From positions 1,426,001-1,490,000 of the forward strand of contig NZ_CP169217.1 of assembly GCF_041897535.1 (NCBI RefSeq): DNA of 64,000 nucleotides, in the 5' to 3' direction. The position numbers and the translations under genes were made by a program. Numbering within the stretch: the stretch's first letter is position 1; every line of letters starts with the position of its first letter. This stretch comes from Methylomicrobium lacus_A (GTDB lineage Bacteria > Pseudomonadota > Gammaproteobacteria > Methylococcales > Methylomonadaceae). Under the pieces are notes generated by a model that was given only the letters and a program-made list of their open reading frames with translations, did not search any database and was not told the origin of the DNA. Positions 53,824 through 63,396 of this stretch are shown one piece after another.

Positions 53824-55320
53824 TTATCCACCTTTGTTTTTAACTGCTGTTATCAACTCTGCTTCGAATTTTGAAACATACATTACATGCATTAATGCGC
53901 AGAATACAGAAGCAAATATTAAAACAACCGCATTATCTATTGTATCTGCTTTAAAAAAGGCGCCCAACTTCATGTGAACACCACCAATAAGGGACAATGA
54001 ATAACTAGAATAAATCAATTTGACAGAGACATATCCTATAGCCAATGCCACACAAATTGTTTTTACAAAATACTGATATATTGCTTTGTATTGTATTTTA
54101 GAAATAACAGCTATAATTTTATTAAAAACAATAAATGCAACCAACGATGAAGCTAATAACGAATAAGTTGTTTTCATTATGTCACTATAAATAAATAATA
54201 CCACAAACAATACAGTCGAAACAAAAATCGCCCAGAATAGATTCCACCAAAAACCCACATCCGCTCTACCAAGAGCTAATATTATCGAACCAGCAGGATT
54301 ACTAAGTGCTTTTAATAACCCAACAAATGTTAATATCTTTACAATATCCGCCGTTGTTTTCCAATTAGGCCCATATATCATATATACTACTTGATCAGAG
54401 TAAAAAAACAGGAATATCGACAATGGAATAATCAGCAACGATAATGACTTCAATGAAAACGTATAAAAATATCCAAGTTTAAAAATATCGTCTTGTATTT
54501 TTGCATAAATGGGAAATGCAACGCGATTTACAAGTGGATTAATTTTAGATAGTGGAAATATAATGAGTTGCCATGCAAGATTATAAAACCCTAACGCTTC
54601 CATACCGAGAAAATGACCTATAAATATCTTATCAACGTTAGCACTTAGGTAGTTTATGCTTTTTTCCCCCATCTGAAATAACCCAAAACTATAGAAGCTT
54701 GATATTTCATTATGGTTATAAATGAATTTTGGACGATATTTTTTTAATCCAGTTATTAATAAAATAACAGTTGACAGGGCAGCATTTAACAACGCCCCCC
54801 ATACCAAGGCATAAACACCATAATTCATAACAGCCAAGCAAATTGCAAGGGCCGTTGATGTAGTGACGGATATGATTTCTATTTTTGCTATTAAATTAAA
54901 TCTCAAATCTTTTTGATAGATAATCCTGTACTGATTCCCAACAGCAACAACCACAAAACTAAACCCCATCAATATTATAAGCTCTATTAGTTTTGGTTCA
55001 TGATATATTTGCGCCATAATTGGTGCCGCCACAATTATAACCCCATATAAAACTATTCCTGATGCGACATTTAACCAATAAAGGCTAGAAAGTTGTATAT
55101 GCGTAATTTCTTGTTTGTGAATAATTGCACTACTTATTCCCATATCCATAAAGGCTTGACTGAAACCAATTACAATCATGGTTATTGCCATCAGCCCAAA
55201 ATCTGAAGGTGTAAGGTAATGCGCCATAACTGTCATTTGTAACACTTGTGCTAGTGTTGAAATAAACACCGATAGTGCCGTCCATTTGACGCCGTGTATG
55301 GCATTGGCTTTTAAACTCAT
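53824..55320 (-). CDS. wzx: Polysaccharide flippase, Wzx-like (MOP superfamily)
   Basis: 498 residues with about 13-14 membrane helices. The start SLKANAIHGVKWTALSVFIS and VMAHYLTPSDFGLMAITMIV is the lipopolysaccharide translocase (WzxC/TuaB-type) pattern, with RIIYQKDLRFNLIAKIEI typical of the family. It flips the lipid-linked repeat unit across the inner membrane. The asparagine-synthase-like gene starts 2 bp after its stop. Confidence 0.9.
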   Translation of the reverse strand: MSLKANAIHGVKWTALSVFISTLAQVLQMTVMAHYLTPSDFGLMAITMIVIGFSQAFMDMGISSAIIHKQEITHIQLSSLYWLNVASGIVLYGVIIVAAPIMAQIYHEPKLIELIILMGFSFVVVAVGNQYRIIYQKDLRFNLIAKIEIISVTTSTALAICLAVMNYGVYALVWGALLNAALSTVILLITGLKKYRPKFIYNHNEISSFYSFGLFQMGEKSINYLSANVDKIFIGHFLGMEALGFYNLAWQLIIFPLSKINPLVNRVAFPIYAKIQDDIFKLGYFYTFSLKSLSLLIIPLSIFLFFYSDQVVYMIYGPNWKTTADIVKILTFVGLLKALSNPAGSIILALGRADVGFWWNLFWAIFVSTVLFVVLFIYSDIMKTTYSLLASSLVAFIVFNKIIAVISKIQYKAIYQYFVKTICVALAIGYVSVKLIYSSYSLSLIGGVHMKLGAFFKADTIDNAVVLIFASVFCALMHVMYVSKFEAELITAVKNKGG

Positions 55321-55622
55321 GGCTCGCGTGAAAATAGCATTAATTGCTTTCTAAGGGTTTAAAAAATACAAATAGCCTGGAAATTGACTGATGCTGTCAT
55401 TGCATAATGATTTTCTGGATCAATACAAACTACAATACTAACTCATTAATCCAAAGTAAGGCGGAGTCGGCTTGCACGCAAAAATCGAGTCTTCTAGCAG
55501 TTGCAAAAAAGCCAGGCCTAAACCTGAAAAGTTTTGTTTCCTACGGCTCATAGCTTGCGGGCAGTTACGGTGTATTCCACCTGATTCTTGCGGCGAAAAC
55601 CATCGTGCCCCACATATTTAAC
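55321..55622. other. Gap between wzx and the WecF-like gene
   Basis: About 300 bp with no convincing frame on either strand and no match to repeat families A or B. It may hold the promoter for the wzx-rfb half of the cluster, but I cannot place one. Confidence 0.3.
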
Positions 55623-56810
55623 TCATGCATATTTCTTACTCACTCCGTGATCCTTCAGCATTTCAATTAATTTGCGCACGTTGTCTAATACCACTTCATG
55701 CCCCCAAAACGACTCAAGAATTTCACGATTCTTTTGTTTCTGGTCATCGGCCAATTGTGAAAACATAGTTTTATCGCCGATTTCCAGGTCTCGCAGACTG
55801 TATATGCATGCACCGCGAGCTTTGAAAAACTGATACACGGTGCTGGCCTCATCAAGATATACCTTTGCCCCTTTATATAGCATAGTGGCCGTATTACCTA
55901 CCGCCTGTTGCCTGCGATGCCCCATTATTACCACTGAACAGTTTGCAATAAGTTCGTTGTATCGATCTAACGGCATAAAATCTACAATTGGATGAAAATG
56001 TTGTCCTAAAATATTCTGTCCATGCATGATAACGGCATCCCTATATGCGGCATTACCGTAGCTGAGAGGCACTATCACCTCTCTGCCTTCCAAATCTATT
56101 CGCGAAAGCAGTTGAAATATTTCAAGGTGGTTATTTGTCGCCGATGCCGAATTGCCTATAAGAATATTATTAGCATTTTGTGAATTACTTCCGAGCGCAA
56201 AGGTATGTTCAACACTGCCGTAGTTCAATTGCACATACTCCGCAGGAAATTTTCCCTTAAGGTGAGATTTAAGAAGATGAAAATCCTCGGGTACTGGTGC
56301 GGAAAAATAATCTATTCGTCGTAACGATTTTCTAAGCCACGGATAAAGGATTAAAGGGTGAACCTGCTTTTTCACTACCTCCTTTAGTCGCTTCGTTAAA
56401 CCATACATAGAGAGAGTCGATTCCTGATCAAGCAACGCTTGCAGCGATGATGTTTCTTCTCCCAAGAAATTGCTCCCGCTTATCGGCAGCCAATCATAAT
56501 AATCTGCCCCCCAACCACTCCACACAACTGGCGAATGCTCTTTAGCTCGCAGAACTGCTCTGGCCTTTATTCCATCCAGGTAATGCACCACCAAACCATC
56601 GCACCATTTCAGATCCTTTATTACTGCCCCTGACTTAATGTAGCTTTCATCAACTACACGCATGTCTTTCAAATTAGCTATGTACCTGAGACCGATTGAG
56701 CCATCAGGTACAATTACCAGAAATAAATTGGTTATTCCATCACAAGCATCAAATGCATTTGCAATAAACGAAATAAATTTTTCATCATTTACCAGGTGAA
56801 GAATTTTCAC
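55623..56810 (-). CDS. WecF-like dTDP-Fuc4NAc transferase (GT56)
   Basis: 395 residues. Pattern of the Glyco_transf_56 family: MKILHLVNDEKFISFIANAF, then SPVVWSGWGADYYDW, ILIGNSASATNNHLEIFQLL, VIVPLSYGNAAYRDAV and VVIMGHRRQQAVGN. E. coli WecF adds Fuc4NAc to the ManNAcA-GlcNAc lipid II of enterobacterial common antigen. The aminotransferase and acetyltransferase that make the donor lie directly upstream (3 bp and abutting), which supports this donor. Confidence 0.85.
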   Translation of the reverse strand: MKILHLVNDEKFISFIANAFDACDGITNLFLVIVPDGSIGLRYIANLKDMRVVDESYIKSGAVIKDLKWCDGLVVHYLDGIKARAVLRAKEHSPVVWSGWGADYYDWLPISGSNFLGEETSSLQALLDQESTLSMYGLTKRLKEVVKKQVHPLILYPWLRKSLRRIDYFSAPVPEDFHLLKSHLKGKFPAEYVQLNYGSVEHTFALGSNSQNANNILIGNSASATNNHLEIFQLLSRIDLEGREVIVPLSYGNAAYRDAVIMHGQNILGQHFHPIVDFMPLDRYNELIANCSVVIMGHRRQQAVGNTATMLYKGAKVYLDEASTVYQFFKARGACIYSLRDLEIGDKTMFSQLADDQKQKNREILESFWGHEVVLDNVRKLIEMLKDHGVSKKYA

Positions 56811-56813
56811 GAG

Positions 56814-57398
56814 CTAATCATCCTCTGCATCATTATTTAAATTCGCAAGGAATGCTTTTTCCAGCTCAAGTAAATTGCGTTTGCGTTCTTTAATGAATTT
56901 CGCGGGAATTCCAGCATAAGTACCAAAAGCTTTACAGTCTTTCTGAATCAAACTAAGAGCACCCACAGCCGCACCATCCGCTATTATCACTCCTGGCAAG
57001 ATAACGCTTCCGCTTCCAACAATTACGTGCTTTCCTATAAATACATCGTCATGCTTCACACCTGTATACTGTGCAGGCACCATAGGATTTGTCATGGTTG
57101 ACCCCGTGTAATCGTCGCTACTGGAATAAATAGAAACACGCGAAGAGATATTGCAATAATCCGATAGGGTAATTTTCCCCGCACCAATCAGTGAAGAAAA
57201 TACTGCAATATGAATATAGTTTCCTATCGTGATGCCGCCATTACCCGCAGAAAGAACACAAAAGTCGTCAATCCTCACATTGCTACCCAGCGAGATCTTT
57301 GCGCAGTTATAAAATGATGCTTTATCGGAAAGCATGACATTTTCACCTACCGAGGCGAAGCCCATGCTTTCTATTTTTGCACGACTCAATATAGCCAT
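56814..57398 (-). CDS. Hexapeptide-repeat acyltransferase
   Basis: 194 residues of left-handed beta-helix repeats (ISLGSNVRIDDFCVLSAG, ITIGNYIHIAVFSSLIGAG, KHDDVFIGKHVIVGSGSVIL) and the usual AVGALSLIQKDC ending plus IPAKFIKERK. An O- or N-acetyltransferase of the WbbJ/NeuD-like kind. Its start overlaps the aminotransferase stop by one base, and the WecF-like gene follows 3 bp after, so the likely job is N-acetylation of dTDP-Fuc4N. Note that E. coli WecD is a GNAT enzyme, so this would be an unrelated replacement. Confidence 0.85.
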   Translation of the reverse strand: MAILSRAKIESMGFASVGENVMLSDKASFYNCAKISLGSNVRIDDFCVLSAGNGGITIGNYIHIAVFSSLIGAGKITLSDYCNISSRVSIYSSSDDYTGSTMTNPMVPAQYTGVKHDDVFIGKHVIVGSGSVILPGVIIADGAAVGALSLIQKDCKAFGTYAGIPAKFIKERKRNLLELEKAFLANLNNDAEDD

Positions 57399-58603
57399 CA
57401 GTTATGAGCAATTACTTCAATAATGCGTTGCTGTTCATCCGGTGTAAGCGCAGGATAAATTGGCAGACACAATACTTTGGATGCCGCATTTGTGGCTACC
57501 GAAAGGTTTTCTTTATGCGCTGAAGGCATACCCCTATACATTGGAAAATCTGATATCAGCGGGTAGAAATAACGTCGGGCAAAGATATTTTTATCCTTAA
57601 ACTTTTGGTATAGCTCTTCGCGACTGATTGGAAAATCTTTCTCTACCAAAATTGGAAAATAAGAATAGTTCTGCACTTTCTCGCCTGCATCCTGCAAGCA
57701 GCGAATTCCCTTCACATTCTTCAGTTTTTCTCGGTAAATCGAGTCGATTTCCTTACGCCGCGCAACGGCATGATCGATATGTTGCAGTTGCAACAGGCCG
57801 AAAGCCGCATTCAGCTCACTCATTTTGCCATTAATGCCGGGCGCCACTACCGTTAATTCATCCACAAAACCAAAGTTCTTTAAATGGTCAATGCGTTGTT
57901 TGGTCTTGGCATCCGGACATACAATGGCTCCCCCTTCGAAGGTATTAAATACCTTGGTAGCATGAAAGCTGAGTACCGACAGATCTCCATATTTGAGCAC
58001 ACTACCACTTTCGGTTTGTACGCCAAAGGCGTGAGCGGCATCGTAAATCACTTTAAGATTGTAAATGTCTGCAATTTTCTGAATCGCTTTCACATCACAG
58101 GGGTGTCCATAACAGTGAACCGGTAAAATAGCGGTCGTTTGCGGTGTTATGGCGGCCTCAATTTTTGCGGGGTCAAGATTGAGGGTGTTGGGATCAATAT
58201 CCACAAACACAGGTTTGATGCCGTTCCATAATAGAGAATGCGCCGTTGCCACAAAAGAATATGGGGTAGTAATTACTTCACCAGTAATGCGCAGCGCCTG
58301 CAACGCTGTGACAAGGGCGATGGTTCCATTCGTAAACAAGGCTAGGTGTTCGACACCCAGGTATTCGCATAGAGCCTTTTCCAATTGCTGATGATAAGGC
58401 CCTCCATTAGTGAGGATTTTATTGTCCCAAATTTTTTCCAGATATGGAAAGAATTCCTCTAATGGTGGAAGATAAGGTTGCGTAACAAAGATATTATTGC
58501 TCGCACACCTGTCCTGCAACTCACTGATATCAACAACTAACTTGTCTTCTTCTATTAAAGACGAAGCTATATTTTCATTAATACTTTTATTAGGGGCATT
58601 CAT
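57398..58603 (-). CDS. Sugar aminotransferase, WecE/FdtB-like (DegT/DnrJ/EryC1/StrS)
   Basis: About 401 residues from MNAPNKSINEN at 58603 (GGAA ahead of it; an ATG four codons earlier is possible). PLP family motifs: LALFTNGTIALVTALQAL, TTPYSFVATAHSLLWNG, ILPVHCYGHPCDV, YDAAHAFGVQ and the PLP lysine in SFHATKVFNTFEGGAIV. HATKVFNTFEGG is typical of the dTDP-4-amino-4,6-dideoxyhexose transaminases. Uses dTDP-4-keto-6-deoxyglucose from RfbB. Confidence 0.9.
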   Translation of the reverse strand: MNAPNKSINENIASSLIEEDKLVVDISELQDRCASNNIFVTQPYLPPLEEFFPYLEKIWDNKILTNGGPYHQQLEKALCEYLGVEHLALFTNGTIALVTALQALRITGEVITTPYSFVATAHSLLWNGIKPVFVDIDPNTLNLDPAKIEAAITPQTTAILPVHCYGHPCDVKAIQKIADIYNLKVIYDAAHAFGVQTESGSVLKYGDLSVLSFHATKVFNTFEGGAIVCPDAKTKQRIDHLKNFGFVDELTVVAPGINGKMSELNAAFGLLQLQHIDHAVARRKEIDSIYREKLKNVKGIRCLQDAGEKVQNYSYFPILVEKDFPISREELYQKFKDKNIFARRYFYPLISDFPMYRGMPSAHKENLSVATNAASKVLCLPIYPALTPDEQQRIIEVIAHN

Positions 58604-58807
58604 TGTAGTTTCCATTAAGTTGTGTTTGGCTAATTTCTCTAAATGGTAAGCATCACGTCGTAATAGGCAGAGCGATCGAGTTTGACTATGTAAATTATCA
58701 ACAGATAAACCTCATTCCCCCAAACGCAAACAACAATGATAGGCTGGATAATATTGGTTTACAGAGCATCTTTCTAAACACGATCTTCTATTACTAGAGA
58801 CTTTTAA

Positions 58808-60046
58808 TTACTCCCAGATACCTCTAGTGTCTATCGTTACGAAGCCAAGCATTCTTTCAGTTGCTATCTGTTTGAATTCCTTATGATCCACCAACAACAA
58901 AACGATGTCCGCATGAGACAAAGCGTCTTGCAATTCGACTTTGTTTGCCTTGCCTTTTAAAGAGGCAGGCAGCTCATCCACGTTAGGCTCAACCACCAGC
59001 AATTGGCCTACGTTTTTTTCAGCCAACATTTCAACAATCTCGACAGCCGGACTTTCCCGTAGGTCATCAATATCCGCTTTAAACGCTAAACCCAGACATG
59101 CAACAATCGGAGCTTTAAAGCGGTTGGCCGCTTTGATGACTTTATCGACTACGTAATGAGGTTTACCGTCATTGACTTCACGGGCGGTTTTGATCAGTCT
59201 TGCGTTCTCCGGATCCGAACTGACGATAAACCAAGGGTCCACCGCGATACAGTGGCCGCCTACACCGGGGCCCGGTCTTAAGATATTAACGCGCGGATGA
59301 CGGTTGGCCAACGTTATAAGCTCCCATACGTTGATTTTCAGCGTGTCGCAAATGATTGAAAGCTCGTTGGCGAAAGCGATATTGACATCCCGGAATGAAT
59401 TTTCCACCAGTTTTGCCATTTCCGCCGTTTTGGCATTGGTAGTCAAACAATCGCCCTTTACGAAAACTTTATAGAGGGATACCGCTTTTTGAGCGCATTT
59501 TTCAGTGAGTCCACCGACAACACGATCATTTGATACCAGTTCTTGAAGTACATAGCCGGGGAGAACACGCTCCGGGCAATAAGCTACGCTAATATCGGTA
59601 TCTTCAGAGCCGTTCAACGGAAAGGTGAGATCAGGTCGGGCAGACGCCAGCCATGCGGTGAGTTTTTCGGTGGCTCCTACGGGAGAGGTTGACTCAAGTA
59701 TGACCAGATTGCCTTTTTCCAATACCGGTGCGATAGCTTTCGCTGCTGCTTCGATATAGGAGAGGTCAGGTTGATGATTTTCACCGAATGGAGTCGGAAC
59801 AGCGATAATAAAAGCGTCGGCAGCTTCCGGCGTAGTGGTTGCTCTCAGCTTTCCTGTTTGGACGGCGCTTCTTACAACAATATCGAGGTCAGGTTCTACA
59901 ATGTGTACTTTCCCTTGGTTGATCGTATCGACTGCGTGCTGACTTATGTCCACACCAATAACATCGATTCCACGCGAAGCAATAATCGCGGCCGTGGGTA
60001 AGCCGATATAACCTAATCCTACAACAGATATTGTTTTGAAATGCAT
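58808..60046 (-). CDS. wecC: UDP-N-acetyl-D-mannosamine dehydrogenase
   Basis: About 412 residues from MHFKTISVVGLGYIGLPTAA. UDP-glucose/GDP-mannose dehydrogenase family: VPTPFGENHQPDLSYIEAAA, catalytic lysine/asparagine region TAEMAKLVENSFRDVNIAFA and the catalytic Cys in GPGVGGHCIAVDPWF. The sequence is WecC-like. It oxidises UDP-ManNAc to UDP-ManNAcA. Coupled with wecB, which lies 48 bp upstream. Confidence 0.94.
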   Translation of the reverse strand: MHFKTISVVGLGYIGLPTAAIIASRGIDVIGVDISQHAVDTINQGKVHIVEPDLDIVVRSAVQTGKLRATTTPEAADAFIIAVPTPFGENHQPDLSYIEAAAKAIAPVLEKGNLVILESTSPVGATEKLTAWLASARPDLTFPLNGSEDTDISVAYCPERVLPGYVLQELVSNDRVVGGLTEKCAQKAVSLYKVFVKGDCLTTNAKTAEMAKLVENSFRDVNIAFANELSIICDTLKINVWELITLANRHPRVNILRPGPGVGGHCIAVDPWFIVSSDPENARLIKTAREVNDGKPHYVVDKVIKAANRFKAPIVACLGLAFKADIDDLRESPAVEIVEMLAEKNVGQLLVVEPNVDELPASLKGKANKVELQDALSHADIVLLLVDHKEFKQIATERMLGFVTIDTRGIWE

Positions 60047-60099
60047 TATCATTTGGCCTTTCCTGGTTTACGTTGGTGAAGTTTATTGCTGTTCCGTTT

Positions 60100-61224
60100 T
60101 TAGAAATTACTGAGAGCTTCTACAATTCTTTTGCAGGCTAGGCCATCGCCGTATGGGTTCATCGCTTTTGACATAGTTTGATAGCTTGTATCGTTTTGCA
60201 TAAGGTCATCAATTTCCGCAACGATGGTGTCTATATCGGTGCCAACCAATTTTACCGTCCCTGCTTTTACCGCCTCCGGCCTTTCCGTGGTATTGCGCAT
60301 AACCAAAACCGGCTTACCCAAAGAAGGTGCTTCTTCCTGAATTCCTCCGGAGTCTGTCAGAATTAAATAAGCCTGGTTCATCAAATAAACAAAAGGCAAA
60401 TAGTCCAACGGTTCTATCAAATAGATATTTTCAGTACCGGTGAGTAAGCGATTGACGGGTTCGCGTACATTGGGATTAAGGTGAACTGGGTAAATGATCT
60501 GACAATCAGGATATTTTAAAGCGACCATTTTGAGCGCTTTGCAGATATTTTCAAAACCGCTACCGAAAGATTCCCGCCGGTGGCCCGTCACCAGAATTAT
60601 CCTCCGTTCCGAGTTTAGAAACGGGAAGTGTTTTGCCAGCTTCGCCGATTCGCTTTCCGACTGCTCCAATTTGGCCACAACCCATTGCAGTGCATCGATT
60701 ACGGTATTTCCGGTTATCTGTACGACTTCGGGCTTTATGCCTTCGCTAATAAGATTATGACGAGAAAGCTCCGTCGGTGTGAAATGAATGGCGGCTAGTG
60801 CTCCGGTTAATTTTCGGTTGGCTTCCTCAGGCCAAGGCGAATAAAGATTACCCGTTCTTAACCCCGCTTCTACGTGCCCGACCGGGATCTGTTCATAGAA
60901 GGCCCCTAACGTGGTAGCAAACGTTGTCGTGGTATCGCCATGAACCAGCACAATATCCGGTTTGAAATCCCGTAGGACCGTTTTGATGTTATTCAGAATG
61001 CCTGTTGTGACATCATAAAGGTCCTGCCCCGGCTTCATGATGTTCAGATCGTATTCCGGAGTGATTTCGAATAAATCAAGCACTTGGTCCAGCATTTCCC
61101 GATGCTGGGCCGTCACACATACCCGACTATCCCATGACTCTTTTTCCAGCGCCTTTACTAGCGGAGCCATTTTGATGGCTTCCGGCCTGGTACCAAATAC
61201 CGTGAGAATTTTATTTATTGCCAT
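60100..61224 (-). CDS. wecB: UDP-N-acetylglucosamine 2-epimerase (non-hydrolysing)
   Basis: 374 residues: ILTVFGTRPEAIKMAPL, VLVHGDTTTTFATTLGAF, HVEAGLRTGNLYSPWPEEAN, VTGHRRESFG and TDSGGIQEEAPSLGKPVL, all classical. Makes UDP-ManNAc from UDP-GlcNAc for WecC. A family B repeat lies 83 bp upstream. Confidence 0.96.
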   Translation of the reverse strand: MAINKILTVFGTRPEAIKMAPLVKALEKESWDSRVCVTAQHREMLDQVLDLFEITPEYDLNIMKPGQDLYDVTTGILNNIKTVLRDFKPDIVLVHGDTTTTFATTLGAFYEQIPVGHVEAGLRTGNLYSPWPEEANRKLTGALAAIHFTPTELSRHNLISEGIKPEVVQITGNTVIDALQWVVAKLEQSESESAKLAKHFPFLNSERRIILVTGHRRESFGSGFENICKALKMVALKYPDCQIIYPVHLNPNVREPVNRLLTGTENIYLIEPLDYLPFVYLMNQAYLILTDSGGIQEEAPSLGKPVLVMRNTTERPEAVKAGTVKLVGTDIDTIVAEIDDLMQNDTSYQTMSKAMNPYGDGLACKRIVEALSNF

Positions 61225-61306
61225 GTCGATTGTTTTTCTTGTTGATTACTGGGCCTATCTAATAAAAGGCATAAAATAAGGTTGCTGGTTAGCTCAAAGC
61301 ATGCCC

Positions 61307-61429
61307 TTATACACAAATACCGTCATACCCGCCGGGAAGCGGGTATCCAGGGCCAGGGAAGGCAAGCCCGATACGTCCATGTAGCCTGGATTCCGGCAAT
61401 CCCTGCCGGAATGACGAAGTTGTGTATAA
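61307..61429. repeat. Dispersed repeat family B, copy 2
   Basis: 123 bp with perfect inverted ends TTATACACAA (61307-61316) and TTGTGTATAA (61420-61429). Inside: CGTCATACCCGCCGGGAAGC, GGTATCCAGGGCCAGGGA and ATTCCGGCAATCCCTGCCGG. Confidence 0.88.
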
Positions 61430-61459
61430 AGGTATGAGCCCAAAGATAACCGCCAAAAA

Positions 61460-62194
61460 TTAAGGACAATAACTATGTAATTGGCTTTGTGTCATACTCA
61501 TGCTATTTTTTTCACAGGCTTGAGAAAAATTGGCATGGGACAACACTTTTTTTGCATCATAAACCTTGCGGTGGTTTATTTGATCCATCGCCAATGTTTG
61601 TTCGATGGCCTGCAATACCTGCAAACGAGCCGTATCCTGCAAGCTTGGCCATAAATTCAAGCCCAGTATTGCCACGCCGTATTGAATAGACTGCTCCCAA
61701 GGCGCCAAATACACAGCCCGTTCCATACCGCCTGTCAGCTCATTATCGAATTGTTTTAATAAAACCTTGCTAATCACCAATTTATTCCAGAGATAAGGCC
61801 AGGAAGGCGTTAAGCGCAAGCCGCGGCGGGCATAGTTTAGGGCTTCAAGCGCATTATCATGCCAAGCTAGCTCCTGGATAAGGGGATTTCTGCGAAACTC
61901 CAAGGAATCCAACCTCTGGTAAAAAGCTTCCGCCAACTCGAAGTATCGCGCATAAGCGGGGCGCAACTCCAGAGTCCGTTCCAGGTGCTGACGGGCCTGA
62001 CGCCACTGTTTTGCGTTTTGGTTGGACGCATTTTTTTTCCCGGCGTCCAGGTGATGGCTAACTTGTGTTGCGTATACGTCCGCCAAAGACCAGCGCAGGG
62101 CGATATTGGCCAGGATGAGCAATGCCAGAATCGCAGGCAGGTACAAAAGGGCCTGTAACGCAGGCATCGAGCCGAAATGGCGGGCAAGGGTCAT
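61460..62194 (-). CDS. Membrane-anchored TPR-like polysaccharide biosynthesis protein (VpsP-like)
   Basis: 244 residues. One N-terminal membrane helix (LYLPAILALLILANIALRW), then helical pairs with TPR-like spacing (RQARQHLERTLELRPAYARY, ALNYARRGLRLTPSWPYLW, GMERAVYLAPWEQSIQYGVA). It resembles VpsP-type proteins of exopolysaccharide loci. Start overlaps the CpsB-like stop by 4 bp. Confidence 0.65.
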   Translation of the reverse strand: MTLARHFGSMPALQALLYLPAILALLILANIALRWSLADVYATQVSHHLDAGKKNASNQNAKQWRQARQHLERTLELRPAYARYFELAEAFYQRLDSLEFRRNPLIQELAWHDNALEALNYARRGLRLTPSWPYLWNKLVISKVLLKQFDNELTGGMERAVYLAPWEQSIQYGVAILGLNLWPSLQDTARLQVLQAIEQTLAMDQINHRKVYDAKKVLSHANFSQACEKNSMSMTQSQLHSYCP

Positions 62195-62904
62195 GACAAC
62201 ATCGCCTCGGCATTTCCACTGAACAGAGCATGTACCTTATCAGCGCCGATGATAGGCAATAACATACCATATGCGGCTTTCAGGGTTGGCCGGCGCCTAT
62301 GCATATTATGGGCATCGGTCGCAATCAAGGTGGCCATGTCATTGCGGATGAAAAAATGCGCCACTTTTTGCGGGATTTCGCCGAACAATCCGGTCACCGA
62401 ATCCGCGGTGATTTGCAGCAGACAGCCTTTATTGACAAAGGGGGCGATTTTTTCCGGCTGGCGCATAACGCTCTGGTTGCGCTCCGGATGGGCAATGACC
62501 GGAAGTATATCGCGCCCGATCAGCCAGTCGATCAGTTTGTCCGCGCCGATCGGGATCTGGTCGTGTGGGAACTCCAACAATATCAGCCGCATGCCCTGCC
62601 AACGGCCGAGAAAAGGAATTTTTCCTTGATTAATCATGTTAGGCAACTCGGCGCACACCCTGACTTCGGCCGCCATGCCGACCTGCAACGGGATATTCTC
62701 GGTCGCCAATTGTTCCTGGAATGCTTCGAATGTTCCCCGAATATTATCTATGTCGTTGTCGTAACACCCCGGTTGGATATGCGGGGTGAGCACACAGCGG
62801 CTTGTTCCTTGTTCAACCGCAAAACGCGCCATCTCCAGCGATTGCTCCATGGTTTTGGGGCCGTCGTCGATGCCGGGTAACATGTGGCAGTGCAGATCGA
62901 TCAT
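62191..62904 (-). CDS. CpsB/YwqE-type tyrosine-protein phosphatase (PHP domain)
   Basis: 237 residues. Metal-binding DLHCHMLPGIDDGPKTMEQS at the N-terminus, LTPHIQPG, VIAHPERNQSV and ATDAHNMHRRRPTL near the end, the PHP-fold order of Mn-dependent polymerase-type phosphotyrosine phosphatases that regulate chain length with a BY-kinase. No BY-kinase or Wzz gene is in the window. First gene of the minus-strand polysaccharide region. Confidence 0.9.
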   Translation of the reverse strand: MIDLHCHMLPGIDDGPKTMEQSLEMARFAVEQGTSRCVLTPHIQPGCYDNDIDNIRGTFEAFQEQLATENIPLQVGMAAEVRVCAELPNMINQGKIPFLGRWQGMRLILLEFPHDQIPIGADKLIDWLIGRDILPVIAHPERNQSVMRQPEKIAPFVNKGCLLQITADSVTGLFGEIPQKVAHFFIRNDMATLIATDAHNMHRRRPTLKAAYGMLLPIIGADKVHALFSGNAEAMLS

Positions 62905-63035
62905 GGGTTAGGTTTTAATTGTCCGGTGGATAAATTTATCGGGTACATGTTATTTTTCTCGCTTCCAAACTCCGGCTTTACTGCTATCAAGTTAGGGTAG
63001 AAAATCTTTATAAAATCCCCCTTAGTCCCATACCC

Positions 63036-63158
63036 TTATACACAAGTCCGTCATTCCGGCATGGATTGCCGGAATCCAGGCTACAGGGACGTGTCGAACT
63101 TACCATCCATGGCCCTGAATACCCGCTTCCCGGCGGGTATGACGACAATTGTGTATAA
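63036..63158. repeat. Dispersed repeat family B, copy 3 (inverted)
   Basis: 123 bp, ends TTATACACAA (63036-63045) and TTGTGTATAA (63149-63158). The inner order is the reverse of copy 2. The remaining gap 62905-63232 shows only a GGGGGAAG-containing inverted stretch near 63172 and no gene. Confidence 0.88.
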
Positions 63159-63232
63159 CGGTATGCCTTAGCCCCCCTTTTTCAAAGGGGGAAGGGCATC
63201 GCTTCCCTTTTTACAATTGGCCTATGAGAAGT

Positions 63233-63396
63233 TCACTTCTCGAGTTCGGCGGCAATGACTTTAGCGAATTCCGTGAAATCATCGAGGTGCTGGCTAGCAA
63301 TCGCATGCACGATAATCCAATCGATGGCCTCATAGTTATGCACGGCAATATTCCGAAAAAGGATTCCAGTTTTTGTTCGATTACTTCCCGATCCAA
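63233..63396 (-). pseudogene. HEPN toxin hepT with internal deletion and frameshift
   Basis: A TTG start at 63396 overlaps the mntA stop and begins LDREVIEQKLESF, the normal HepT N-terminus. The next part, in a different frame, is FRNIAVHNYEAIDWIIVHAI then ASQHLDDFTEFAKVIAAELE with stop at 63233-63235, the normal C-terminus with the HEPN catalytic R-x4-H (RNIAVH). HepT proteins are about 130-140 residues; roughly 70-85 residues between are missing and the frame is broken, so no active RNase can be made. Confidence 0.85.
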
